DNA of 64,000 bases from Diphasiastrum complanatum (Eukaryota; Streptophyta; Lycopodiopsida; Lycopodiales; Lycopodiaceae), in contig CM055109.1 of NCBI GenBank assembly GCA_029204225.1, positions 30,528,698 to 30,592,697 of the forward strand, given 5' to 3'. The translations under genes and the position numbers were made by a program. The notes under the pieces were generated by a model. The model did not search any database. It was not told where the DNA came from and saw nothing but the letters and a program-made list of their open reading frames with translations. Shown piece after piece: positions 54,586 to 64,000 of this stretch (positions are counted from its first letter, which is position 1; each line of letters starts with the position of its first letter).

Positions 54586-55140
54586 TAGCAAGGAAGGCTC
54601 TTTAAGTTTGATGCTAATGTGGCTATTGAAAGTGTGAAACACACTCCATTCTTGAAATGTACATCTAGTCCATTGTCCATTAATTGACCAACACTAAGCA
54701 AGTTTTTTGTAATGGACGGAACATACAAAACATTATCAAGATATATCCTCTTAGATGATCCTAAGCATAATGGAATAGATCTTATGCCATCTATCTTGCA
54801 TTCTTGATCACTAGTAGTGTATATTGACTTCTTAGAATCATTACAAGAAAGTAGATTAGAAAAATAATGCTTGTTGAATGACATGTGGGAACTAGCCCCA
54901 CTATCAATCCACCATGTCTCTTGGCTTGATCTTGGTGTAGATGCTACCATCAAGGATGTGTTGAAGCCATCCTCTTCCTCCTCCCCTTGTGCAAGATTGC
55001 CTTGATCTTCAATCCCTTGTGCATTCTTTTTCTTATAACATTCAGAAGCAAAGTGTCCTTTCTTTCCACAACAGAAACACTTTAGCTTGGCTTTGTTTTT
55101 TTGCTTCCCTTTGGAGGTAGATCCTCCATCCTAAGGACCA
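54585..55140 (-). pseudogene. Copia element G gag-protease fragment
   Basis: Minus strand: knuckle CFCCGKKGHFASEC at about 55,080-55,040, acidic linker, then protease WWIDSGASSHMSFNKHYFSN with an intact DSGA, and NVLYVPSITKNLLSVGQL. Better preserved than E and F. No RT nearby. Confidence 0.8.
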
Positions 55141-55565
55141 ACTCGAGTTCCTACACATGTTCATTTTCTCATTTCAATAAAGCAGATTGGTTCTCTTCAA
55201 AAATGGATTAATGAATGTCCTTGCTCTCTATCACTTTTCCTCCATCTCTCATGCTTTATTTGGATTTTGCTAATTGCTAGATCTGATTGTTATTGGGATT
55301 GCATGTTATTATACTTTTTATGAGAGAGAAAGAGTAAGCTATCTTTGTTCTGTGTGCAGAGTAATGTCTGGTATAATACACGGATTTCTATAAAACAACT
55401 CGACATCTGCAACATTTTACACAGAATCGAATCAGCCGAAAAGGACGAATACCTCGACCTTCCGGCTAATCTTCATCTTCGCAGTAAAGGGTATTAATAT
55501 TCATTTGTATCTACATTCGAATGACATTTCAAATTGTTTGAAGCAGCTTGAAAACTTGGCCATCT
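55141..55565. other. No gene recognised
   Basis: AT-rich, between copia fragment G and a minisatellite. Confidence 0.5.
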
Positions 55566-55568
55566 CTG

Positions 55569-55692
55569 ACTACTTTGACGATCGACTGGTCCAACTACTT
55601 TGACGATCGACTGATCCGATACTTCGACGATCGACTGATCCGACTGCTTTGACGATCGACTGATCTGGCTACTTCGACGATCTACTGATCTA
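55569..55692. repeat. Minisatellite, five units of about 25 bp
   Basis: Unit TACTTTGACGATCGACTGAT plus CCGA, with TTTGACG/TTCGACG alternation. Each unit holds the palindrome CGATCG. Confidence 0.85.
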
Positions 55693-57096
55693 ACCATTAT
55701 ACACATACATGATTGTATAGATGTCATAGTACATCAAATATTTGGTAAGTACATTCACGACCAATATTTGGTTAAACTAAACTAGTCTTGTAATTTTAAA
55801 GAAATTCTTTTAATCACAAGTATGTTGTGTATATATACATTCAGTTCGTATTTACTAAGCAGCAGAAGATTGAGCATTAAAATTTATGCCGCATTTATGT
55901 TGGAATCATGTGTTGTTTGTGCTCCATATTGAGCAAATGCACTTGTGACAAGCATTCAATGCAATATCAACAACACCTTCTACTATATGTGTTATGGCCA
56001 TATTAAACTAGGGACATGGAATAGTCCTAATATGGTAGACCGGCCCTCCAGTGTTCAAGATTATTGGTCACGCTGAAATTTAATTCTATGTCGAGGCGTG
56101 TTTGTGACTAGTTACCTTGAGAGTATCCCAGACACTCTAATTGAGACATATGGAGTAGTTCATGTACGTGTGACGGATATAGGCAGGAGGAATGCATGAA
56201 GAGTTGTGGCCTATTTATAGTTGACCTACATGGGTTCATGCACAGGACTCTACTCTGTATATATTGCCTATGATAGATGTTTCTCCTTAATAACTCTTTT
56301 TTTTTTCCTACTTCTCTCTCTTTTAATAGGAAACCACACGGGCGCATATCAATCTAGATTTGCTCTAGGAGAAGTTTTAAAGAAGAGATCCGAGAAAATC
56401 TTGAAAGTCAATAAAGGTGTTGCATCATCATAACCAAATACTGATAATGTCCCAACACATTTAGGTCACAAAAACTAGATGTCAATTTTAAATTGTGAAT
56501 GACTTATCAAAAGATTTTCTTTATTACCAACACTGAGAATTAACCCGTAAATCAGAAAAGGACTTTTTGAAAATTCATACAAGGAAAACATTTAGAAAAC
56601 AATTGCATTAACCATTCATGTGACATCGTCCAAGGTCAACGGGTAATAAAAATTACCTTCCAAGTACTCAGAAAAAATCAGATTAATAAATGTTTAAGAA
56701 ATTCACAAATATATTTTTTATACAAAAATAGCTCGTAGGATTCCGGTTTTGTAAATTTGAGATATCCATAAGGGGTTATGACCAATATCTCAAATTTCTG
56801 ACAAAACACCCGTTCTATGAGCCATAGTATTTGGCAAGAATTAGATTCACGGCCTTACTACGGTCAACTGATCCAATTGGTTTTAGATCTTCATTTTGGA
56901 ATCGCATGTGTCCCATACCACCCGTTTTTCCTCCATGAAGTCCCTCTACTTCTTGATCAAAGTGTCTCAAAAAAAAATTACAAGTGTATGAAGTTCTTGG
57001 AAATTATTTACAAATTCCAACTTCATAAAAGAATTCCAATTCATTGTTGGGGGTATTCCTCACACAGAGCAAATAAATAAAGTTGGTGAATAAATG
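55693..57096. other. No gene recognised
   Basis: AT-rich sequence; frames up to 87 codons without motifs. Confidence 0.5.
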
Positions 57097-57907
57097 TGTT
57101 GCGAGGGCATGGCTTCCTGCACGTATAAGCCCATGGCCCAATGAGCACGCAAGTTAAATGTAAATAGAAATATTAGACTTGGGGGCCCCTTTTGTAATTA
57201 AAATAAAACTTGAGGCCCAAAGTCAAGTTAGAACTTAGTATTAAACTTTTTTAAGTTGGGTCCAATTTTGGACTCACATGAGGTCCAAAGTCAAGTTAGA
57301 ACTTAGTATTAAACTTTTTTAAGTTGGGTCCAATTTTGGACTCACATGAGTCTTGTGATTTCTAATGTACTTTTTGTGGACCGTTGGATTAAGTGGGTCT
57401 AAAATGAATGGATAGGATCAATGCACATATTAGCCAATAGGATTTTGGGGCATGGGCTTTCCCTTTTATAAAACGGCACCAATTGTACTCTATTTTTCAT
57501 GCTTGATAGAGAGAAGGAGACTATTATTTTGGGAGCTCAAACATCCTCAATTGCTAATCACTCTTTGCTTATGCTGTTGTTGTGACCATTTTCCATGTTT
57601 TTAGTTTATGCTAGTTAAAGTTTCTCCATAAGCAATGATATTGAGCATTTGAGTCAACCTCCATCTCAAACCTCTCCTTCTCATTCTCTCTTTCTCTTCT
57701 ATCCTCTCCTTTCCCTTCACTCTAAAATCAAGTGGAATGCTAGTTCAGTGGTGTAGAGTTAATGGTGGGTAATGTTAAAGGTGAGTAGAGTTAAGCAGAA
57801 GAGTAGTGAAATAACTAAAAGTAGCATCTTTGCATAGTTAGGTGCCTATCCTAGTGATCTTTGACAGGCGGAAGGGCTGTTCACCGACCATATCTATGTC
57901 CCTACAG
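57097..57907 (+). mobile_element. LTR of Athila-like element C
   Basis: Starts TGTTGCGAGGGC (inferred) and ends CCCTACAG before the PBS. Contains a 68-bp tandem duplication (AAGTCAAGTTAGAACTTAG... at 57,220 and 57,288), a TATA box CTTTTATAAAAC (about 57,473), and the blocks shared inversely with element D. Confidence 0.7.
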
Positions 57908-57925
57908 TGGCGCCGTTGTCGGGGA
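57908..57925 (+). other. Primer-binding site of element C (tRNA-Asp)
   Basis: TGGCGCCGTTGTCGGGGA, one mismatch to the complement of the plant tRNA-Asp 3' end; diagnostic of Athila/Tat-type gypsy elements. Confidence 0.8.
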
Positions 57926-58298
57926 TAGGTTCTCTCTAACTAGTATAGCTGCCATTTTAGTTATTTCTTGCTTTTTAGAGCAGTTTTAGGTGGATAGATA
58001 GTTAGCTTTCTATATTTTGTTGTGTTTGGACTGTTCCCAACTAGCGAAGGAGGTGTGAGAGGATAGAAGAGGCCCTGAACAGCCTCTAAGGGCTTGACAT
58101 CCAAACCAAAACTTGAAAAAATCCAAAAAACATACTAATCTGCATTTTGGAGAGAAAAAGAGCCAAAAATCCCATCAGATTTCATTTTTTCCAAAACCAG
58201 TGAGAGTTAACCCTCGCACAACTGGCAGTAGCTCCAGGGTACTATCCCGGATCTGTATGGAAGCCTGTGAGAGTTAGTTTCAAGCAGATTGAAAAAAT
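57926..58298 (+). mobile_element. Leader of element C, interrupted by element B
   Basis: Inverted match to 5,200-5,571 up to AAGCAGATTG, then similarity stops where TGTTGG, the putative start of the B LTR, begins at 58,299. Confidence 0.7.
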
Positions 58299-59438
58299 GT
58301 TGGCTGATTCTGACGAATCCCCAAGATACTCGGATAGAGCAACTCAAGAGCACCTCTCACCTTAGACCGAAAAGGTCTCTGAGAAGACGAGACTAATGAA
58401 GACTGAGAATCGAGTATGAGAGCCGAGGAATACTAGTTAGTAAAGACATGCAAGAACTCTGTAAGCCTCGTGGTGAATCCCGAAAGATGGGATGACCATA
58501 TAGAAACTAGTATTTCTAAGCAAATGTAATAAATGCAAGTAGACCCCTCTTAAAGAAAGTAGAGTGAGACACCTTTTGATGGTGACCTCTAGTGGATAGC
58601 ATTATTCCACTTGTAATTTGTGAAATGTGAAAATTCCACTAGGATGCCACCTAAGGAGCTCTCTTGCTTATTTAAGAGACTCCCTCTTTGTGAAGAGGAG
58701 CTTTTTGTGAATTGTATCAACTCCATGCTGAAATGAGAAGAGCCTTCACGAGTTTTGTGCATCCATTGAGCTCCTTGATCATGCTTGTTTCTTGAGTGAT
58801 GCAGTTATGATCTTGCCCTTCCCTCCTTGTGTGTGCGGTTGTGGACTGTAGAGTGGATTAGATTTGTTGCTTTCGTAGAGTGGATTAGTTTCTTTCCTTG
58901 TTTGTGGATTAATGTAGGAACCAACATTCATGTAAACTAAATAGGCTGGATCTCTGGTGTAAATCTTGCATATTCTCTAACATTTCAGTTCTTGATGTTC
59001 TTGGGGTGTCCAAGAATCAAAAGGTTGGTTGGTTTCTTGATTCTTGGACTCCTAAAATGTTGTAGATTAGTTCTTGTTTCTTGTTTTGTCAATTTATGCA
59101 AGTGTAGCTCAGTGTTAGTATATTGTAGGCTCTGATTCAATTCGTTTTAGTTGTAGAATCTACTGAATGTTCATTTGGGTTGTATGCTGATCTGTGAATG
59201 AGCGTTCATGGCTTGCATCTTGTTTAGAATGTAAGTGCATTCAAGAGAGTTCGACCCTGAGTAGTCCTTTGACAGACAGAAAAAAAAACTATACTACAAT
59301 GACCAATCTGTCCCTTCTGCCTAATATGGGCCTTTAAACAAGAAAAATAATACCAAGAAGTGCTCACAGCCTCTGCTAACAAGCAGAATACCAACCGTTA
59401 AGCTGTAAGCAAGAAATAAAGAAGACAAAGGAAAACCA

Positions 59439-59490
59439 ACAGATCCTCTAGAGCAGAGGATCTGTAAACATTTGACACCGTTGCCACTTG
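59439..59490 (+). other. LTR-end hairpin and PBS of element B
   Basis: Perfect 11-bp hairpin ACAGATCCTCT/AGAGGATCTGT (59,439-59,449 and 59,455-59,465), LTR end TAAACA at 59,470, then TTTGACACCGTTGCC, a tRNA-Asp PBS in which GGCGCC has become GACACC. Confidence 0.6.
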
Positions 59491-59749
59491 CACTCCACTG
59501 CATTCTACATCAAGAAGAACCGCAACATTGTCCATGCTCAGATCTCTGCAAACAAACTGCCAATCTTTCAACACCTCTGAGTTTCTACAAACTGAATAGA
59601 GCCACCTCGTTGGCTACATCGTTACCCAAATCCATGAGCTGTTAGACTCGCCAATCACTTGTAAGCAAACACACTAACAGACCTGGATTCTCTTCTATCC
59701 AAGCTCCCGCTCCTCCAGTTTTCTCACTCTCCAAATCTCAACCGGAGCC

Positions 59750-60175
59750 CAGACTAAATCTCAACCAAAGGACCAGCTTACATCTCAACTAGAGTGCTCG
59801 TTCAGATCTCAATTGATGCACTGACTCCCATCTCAACCGGAGCAATCTGTCAGATCTCAACCGACGCACTGCGTTAAATTTCAACCGGAGCCCAACTCAA
59901 ATCTCAACCGGAGCCCAGTTCAAATCTCAACCGGAGCTCCGCTCAAATCTCAACCGGAGCTCCGCTCAAATCTCAACTGGAGCCCCACTCAAATCTCAAC
60001 CGGAACCCTGCTCAAATCTCAACCGGAGCCCCGCTCAAATCTCAACCGGAGCCCAGCTCAAATCTCAACCGGAGCCCCGTTCAAATCTCAACTGGAGCCC
60101 AACTCAAATCTCAATCGGAGCCTATCGCTTCCATCTTGATCGAAGCATGACGTTATATCTCAACCGATGAGATTC
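59750..60175 (+). repeat. Leader minisatellite of element B, first block
   Basis: About 15-18 units of 23 bp, core AAATCTCAACCGGAGCCC; reverse complement shares CGGTTGAGAT with the array of element A. Confidence 0.85.
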
Positions 60176-60179
60176 TATC

Positions 60180-61240
60180 TATTCTGGACAGAAGGAGTTC
60201 CTCACAACCGCATCTGACAACACCCCATTGCACCAATCACAACCGTCACATTCCATCGCAAACAGCCGGATACAACCCCACTCATTCGCCCTACGCCTAC
60301 CCTCGGACACCTTCATAGCAACACACGGACACCGCATTCCACTCGTCCATCGTAGAAACCACACCCCACTGCAATTCCCCCTTCCACGATCAAACCACAT
60401 TCCACAACATATAATCACAAACAGACCAGCTTCCCATCCACCCGCCCTCCGTCGTTGTAACCATATGCCACCGCATTCACCCACTTTCCTCACCTCCACA
60501 TCTGACCGCAAGCCATCATTTTCCACACACCTTCCACACTCCATCGTCACAACTGCCCTCCCATGGCATATCATTGCAATCGGACCACTGTCCACATCCG
60601 CCACATTCCATCGCATACACTCGCAAATGGACCACCTGCACCTCCATCAGTTTCCGTTCCACACAGCCGCATTTGCCCATCGCAGCCGTATACAAACCGC
60701 ACTCATCCGCCCTACGGCTACCTTGGCCACCTTCGGCGCAACACATGAACTCCACATTCCACCACATTCGCCTTGGCACGGACACCGCATTACCACCGCA
60801 AGCCACATTCCCGTTCCATCACAATAATTGCTACCATTGCTAACAGTCACATTCCACTTACGACATCACCCTTCATCCCCATTCCATCGCAACCTCCACA
60901 CATCGCAACTACCGCATCACACCGTGACACTTGCGCCCATCTGTCATGACCACACTCCCCTGCAATTCCATTAGGAACGATCAACTTGCATTCCACCACA
61001 CTTCGCCCTGGAACGCTCACCTCACAGTCAACCGCATTCCATCGCCACAACCACATACCATCGCAAACCACATTCCACCGCAATTTCGCCCTGGAATGAT
61101 CACCTTGTAGTCCACCGCATACCATCGACATTATACCACCTCCCATCTTCCATCGTTCGCAATCGCATGCCATTCCATCATCGACCGTATGTAATCGTAA
61201 CTGCATGCCATTCCATGCCTTCACGCTCCTTCCATTCCCT
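60180..61240 (+). repeat. CCGCA-word leader region of element B
   Basis: Degenerate CCGCATTCCA/CCATCGCAA words over about 1 kb; inverted counterpart of 52,070-53,100. Open frames up to 199 codons here follow from its codon-like words and are not taken as genes. Confidence 0.6.
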
Positions 61241-61530
61241 CACGCTCAAATCTCGACCGGAGCCGATGGCCTAACTCAATTCTCAACCGAAGGCCTCACT
61301 TAAATCTCAACCGGAGGCACACCTGAACTCTCAACCAAAGGCCTCACCTAACTCTCAAACGGAGGCCTCAGTGAAATCTCGACTGGAGGCCTCGCTAAAA
61401 TCTCAACAGGAGGCCTCACCGAAATCTCGACCGGAGCTGAAGTGCTCGCTTACATCTCAACCGGAGGCCCCAGTGCCTCACTGAAATCTCAACCAGTGGC
61501 CAAGCTGAAATCTCAACTAGAGGCCCAACT
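61240..61530 (+). repeat. Leader minisatellite of element B, second block
   Basis: Units AAATCTCAACCGGAGGCC, about 10, running straight into RT coding sequence. Confidence 0.8.
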
Positions 61531-61539
61531 AGGTGTACA

Positions 61540-62362
61540 TTCCTCCGCAGCTATACACCTTGACGCCCTGGAGAAAATCTTCATTCGTTGTCGTAGATTT
61601 GGAATCTCACTAAACCCTATTAAATGCCAAATATGGGTCACCCATGGGGTCGTACTCGGGCATATAATTTCAAACGACAAAATTTCTACCGACCCATCAA
61701 AAATCAAGGTTATAGTGAAAATGCCCTTATCTGCAACAGTGAAGGAAGTATATGTCTTCCTCGGTCATTCAAATTATTATTGCATCTTTATAATCGACTA
61801 TGCTGGCAAGGCACGCCTCGTTCATTTAGTTGTGGTCGATCCTCGCTGGACCGAAGAATGAATTAAGGCCTTTGAGGAGTTAAAAACAGCCCTCACCACA
61901 GCTCCCATACTCCGCTCGCCAGATTACACGAAAGAGTTCCATGTGCATACTGACGCAAGTAAGTATGCCATTGGAGGTCTTCTTGCACAACCGGACGAGT
62001 ATGGCAAAGACTTCCCAATACGTTTCTTGAGCAGGCAATTGGTGCCTGGTGAAGTAAACTATACAATCACTGAGAGAGAAGCATTGGCGATGGTCTATGT
62101 TGTACAACAACTAAGACATTATTTATCAGGCCACACCTTTGTGTTCTACACAGACCATCAAGCCCTTCTATATATTGTTAATAAATCCTGTAAAACGGGA
62201 CGTATAACTCAATGGCTGTTGATTTTAGAGAAATTTCATTTTTGCATAGTCGTTCGGAAAGGGACCCAACATTTCATGGCGGACCACCTTTCCAGGCTAC
62301 CAAGTGCTGAAAAAGCAACTGCACCAGTCAACGATGATCTCCCTGATGCATGCCATTTTTAG
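61540..62362 (+). pseudogene. Element B RT C-terminus and RNase H
   Basis: RT: FIRCRRFGISLNPIKCQIW, VVLGHIIS, STDPSKIKVIVKMPLS (connection domain). RNase H: FHVHTDASKYAIGGLLAQPD, YTITEREALAMVYVVQQLRH, FVFYTDHQALLYIVNKSC, HFMADHLSRLP. Catalytic TDAS, E in TERE and TDH are all present. One TGA at 61,859 separates the pieces. Confidence 0.88.
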
Positions 62363-62559
62363 ATTGATGCTACACCCTTATGGGCTGAGGAGATCACCCA
62401 GTTTCTCACAATAGGCAGACTCAAAGAAGGCCTGAGTACGGCGACAATTTTTTTTTTTTGCTAAAAGCAGCGCCCTTTCAGTTAATTGCGGGACAACTTT
62501 ACAAAAGGGGCGTTGACGGTATCATTCGCCAATGTGCTTATGAATCTGAGATATGACCT

Positions 62560-63669
62560 ATCATATCTCAGGCTCATGAGGGCATTGGAGGTGGCCACTT
62601 TTCTGCTGAAGCCACAACAAAGATTATCCTTCGAGCAAGACTATGGTGGCCATCTTTGTTTAAGGACATGTTTGCTGTCATTAAAGCGTGTTATGTCTGT
62701 CAACGAGCCAAGAAAAACACCAAAGCAGATTTCACGCCGTTGACTCCCATTATAGAAGATGAAGCCTTCCATAAGTGGGAAATTGACTTTGTTAGACCAC
62801 TCAGTCCAGCAGCAAAACACACTCAAGCTTGTTACATCCTCATAGCCACAAATTAAACCACTAAGTGGGTCGAGGCTCGAGCAACGAAGGATGCCAACGC
62901 AAAAAAAGTCGCACGTTTTCTTTACAAAAATATTATTACACGTTTTGGCTGTTCCATTGAGTTAGTTAGTGATCGCGACACACAATTTTTAAATGTTGTC
63001 ATTGATAACCTCCTACGCCATTACCTTGTTGTTCACAGAAAAAGTACACCGTACTACCCTAGATGTAATGGCTAGGCTGAATCAACTAACAAGACGATAT
63101 GTAAAATTATGACCAAGATAGTTGAAACCAGTCGTTCTGATTGGGAAACAAAACTTTTCTCAACTGTTTGGGCTTACCACACCACCCCAAAGAAAGCCAC
63201 TGGGTGGGTTACCCCTTTCCACTTAGTATATGGTCAAGAGGTGGTAATGCCAGTAGAATTCTTAGTCCCATCATTACGAGTCATGGAAGCTCTTTCAACA
63301 GATCTCTGTGAAAAAGCTGCAATCGAACAATGACTCAAAACTAGGCTATTTACGTTTACCCAGTTATGCGAGACAAGACTTATATCTTACCACGCACAAC
63401 TGGTTAATAAACAACACCAAAAGGCATGACATGACCATCACCTATGCAATAAAGATCTACATTTAGGTGACCAGGTGCTTCTTTATACATCCAAGAAGCA
63501 CTCCGACAAATTGAAATTCAGAAGTGAGGGGCCGTATGTTATTAATAAAATATTTTCTAATGGTGCAGTCTAGTTGCAAACACTTGACGGAATCCTCCTA
63601 GACACTGTCGTAAACAATGGTCGTCTAAGGTGGTATCACGAAGAGTTGTTTTTTGTTGACCCAATTTAA
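62560..63669 (+). pseudogene. Element B integrase
   Basis: HHCC zinc site: HEGIGGGH ... CYVCQ (62,573-62,702). Core: KWEIDFVRPLS (first Asp), LVSDRDTQFLN (second Asp), NG-stop-AESTNK (Glu kept, preceding Gln codon now TAG). Then WAYHTTPKKATGWVTPF and LVYGQEVVMPVEF. The C-terminal GDQVLLYTSKKHSDKLKF and GPYVINKIFSNGAV motif ends at 63,669. At least five stops: dead, but only modestly diverged. Confidence 0.85.
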
Positions 63670-64000
63670 CATCTTTTCCCTAGTATATATTTTATATTTT
63701 TTATTCTTTCTTTCTATTTTTATTATGTTCTTGCTTGTAGTTCTAGTTTTCCATGCCTATTTTTCACCTCGTTCCTTGTTTATACTTCATACCATTACTT
63801 ATGTACTTTTGTTGCATTCTCTTCTTCCTGTACATATTCCTGGGTCATGGATGTTCTAGATCAACAAATGATAGGCTACACCATCGGAAATGATTCTCAC
63901 ACTTTAGCCATCTCATCTATGTCTAACTGGTATCTCAAGCATACAAACATTCCTGGGGATACACTCTTTTCATAAGAACTTTTACTCTGGGCCACACTCA
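63670..64000. other. Downstream of element B
   Basis: T-rich sequence past the integrase stop; no polypurine tract or LTR recognised before the window end. Confidence 0.45.

Larger units (their letters stand above)
58299..63669 (+). mobile_element. Ty3-gypsy element B (plus strand), internally deleted
   Basis: 5' LTR 58,299-59,470, decayed PBS, leader minisatellite (59,750-60,175), CCGCA-word region (60,180-61,240), more minisatellite (61,240-61,530), then pol from the RT thumb to the end of integrase. Gag, protease and most of RT are missing at a junction near 61,535. The 3' LTR is not evident before the window ends. Sister of element A in opposite orientation. Confidence 0.75.

Noticed and set aside
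60228-60827. 199-codon open frame rich in His, Pro and Ser
   Set aside because: Derived from the CCGCA-word repeat; open frames occur on both strands there, and the inverted copy at 52-53 kb does not keep it.

Overview
The window is nuclear DNA of a flowering plant. The evidence is a plant-type lipin/PAH gene with GT-AG introns, plant Ty1-copia and Ty3-gypsy retrotransposon remains, PBSs matching plant initiator-Met and Asp tRNAs, and many long (GA/CT)n, (TA)n and (GT)n microsatellites. The species cannot be read from the sequence; the very long TE-filled introns suggest a large, repeat-rich genome.

The only host gene I can support is a phosphatidate phosphohydrolase (PAH/lipin) on the minus strand. 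Ten coding exons were assembled by hand from 37,687 down to 12,452. All junctions keep frame and all introns are GT-AG, giving 1,811 codons. The N-Lip domain and a very long acidic/serine-rich middle lie in one 4.2-kb exon. The catalytic LNS2 domain (DVDGT) is split over exons 3-10. A probable non-coding leader exon (about 39.2-38.91 kb) carries small uORFs, and the promoter behind it has a cluster of ACGT/G-box elements. Introns 3 (4.3 kb) and 6 (13.0 kb) are packed with transposons.

Layout. 1-4.64 kb: decayed Ty1-copia element, plus strand, with its 3' LTR. 4.64-6.26 kb: leader, PBS and LTR of an Athila-like gypsy element, minus strand (element D). 6.3-12.4 kb: no genes; a foldback with a 234-bp (CT)n in its loop and another long (CT)n. 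12.4-39.2 kb: the PAH gene. Its introns hold at least five sets of short hAT-like non-autonomous elements, each built from its own palindromic word, a BED-finger fragment of a hAT-type transposase, and Ty3-gypsy/chromovirus pieces. 39.3-39.7 kb: promoter. 39.7-42.8 kb: microsatellites and probable LTR. 42.8-46.56 kb: two 5' halves of copia elements (F and E), plus strand. 46.56-54.6 kb: gypsy element A, minus strand, with two successive gag-NC/protease modules and a leader minisatellite. 54.6-55.14 kb: copia fragment G, minus strand. 57.1-58.3 kb: Athila-like LTR, PBS and leader (element C), interrupted by 58.3-63.7 kb: gypsy element B, plus strand, of the same family as A but keeping only RT-C/RNase H/integrase.

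The most interesting signal is the set of small elements in the PAH introns. They have TIRs, 8-bp or TA-microsatellite targets, and subterminal arrays of short palindromic words that differ between families while, in one pair, the inner sequence is shared. That is what one expects if each family is bound by a different transposase zinc finger.
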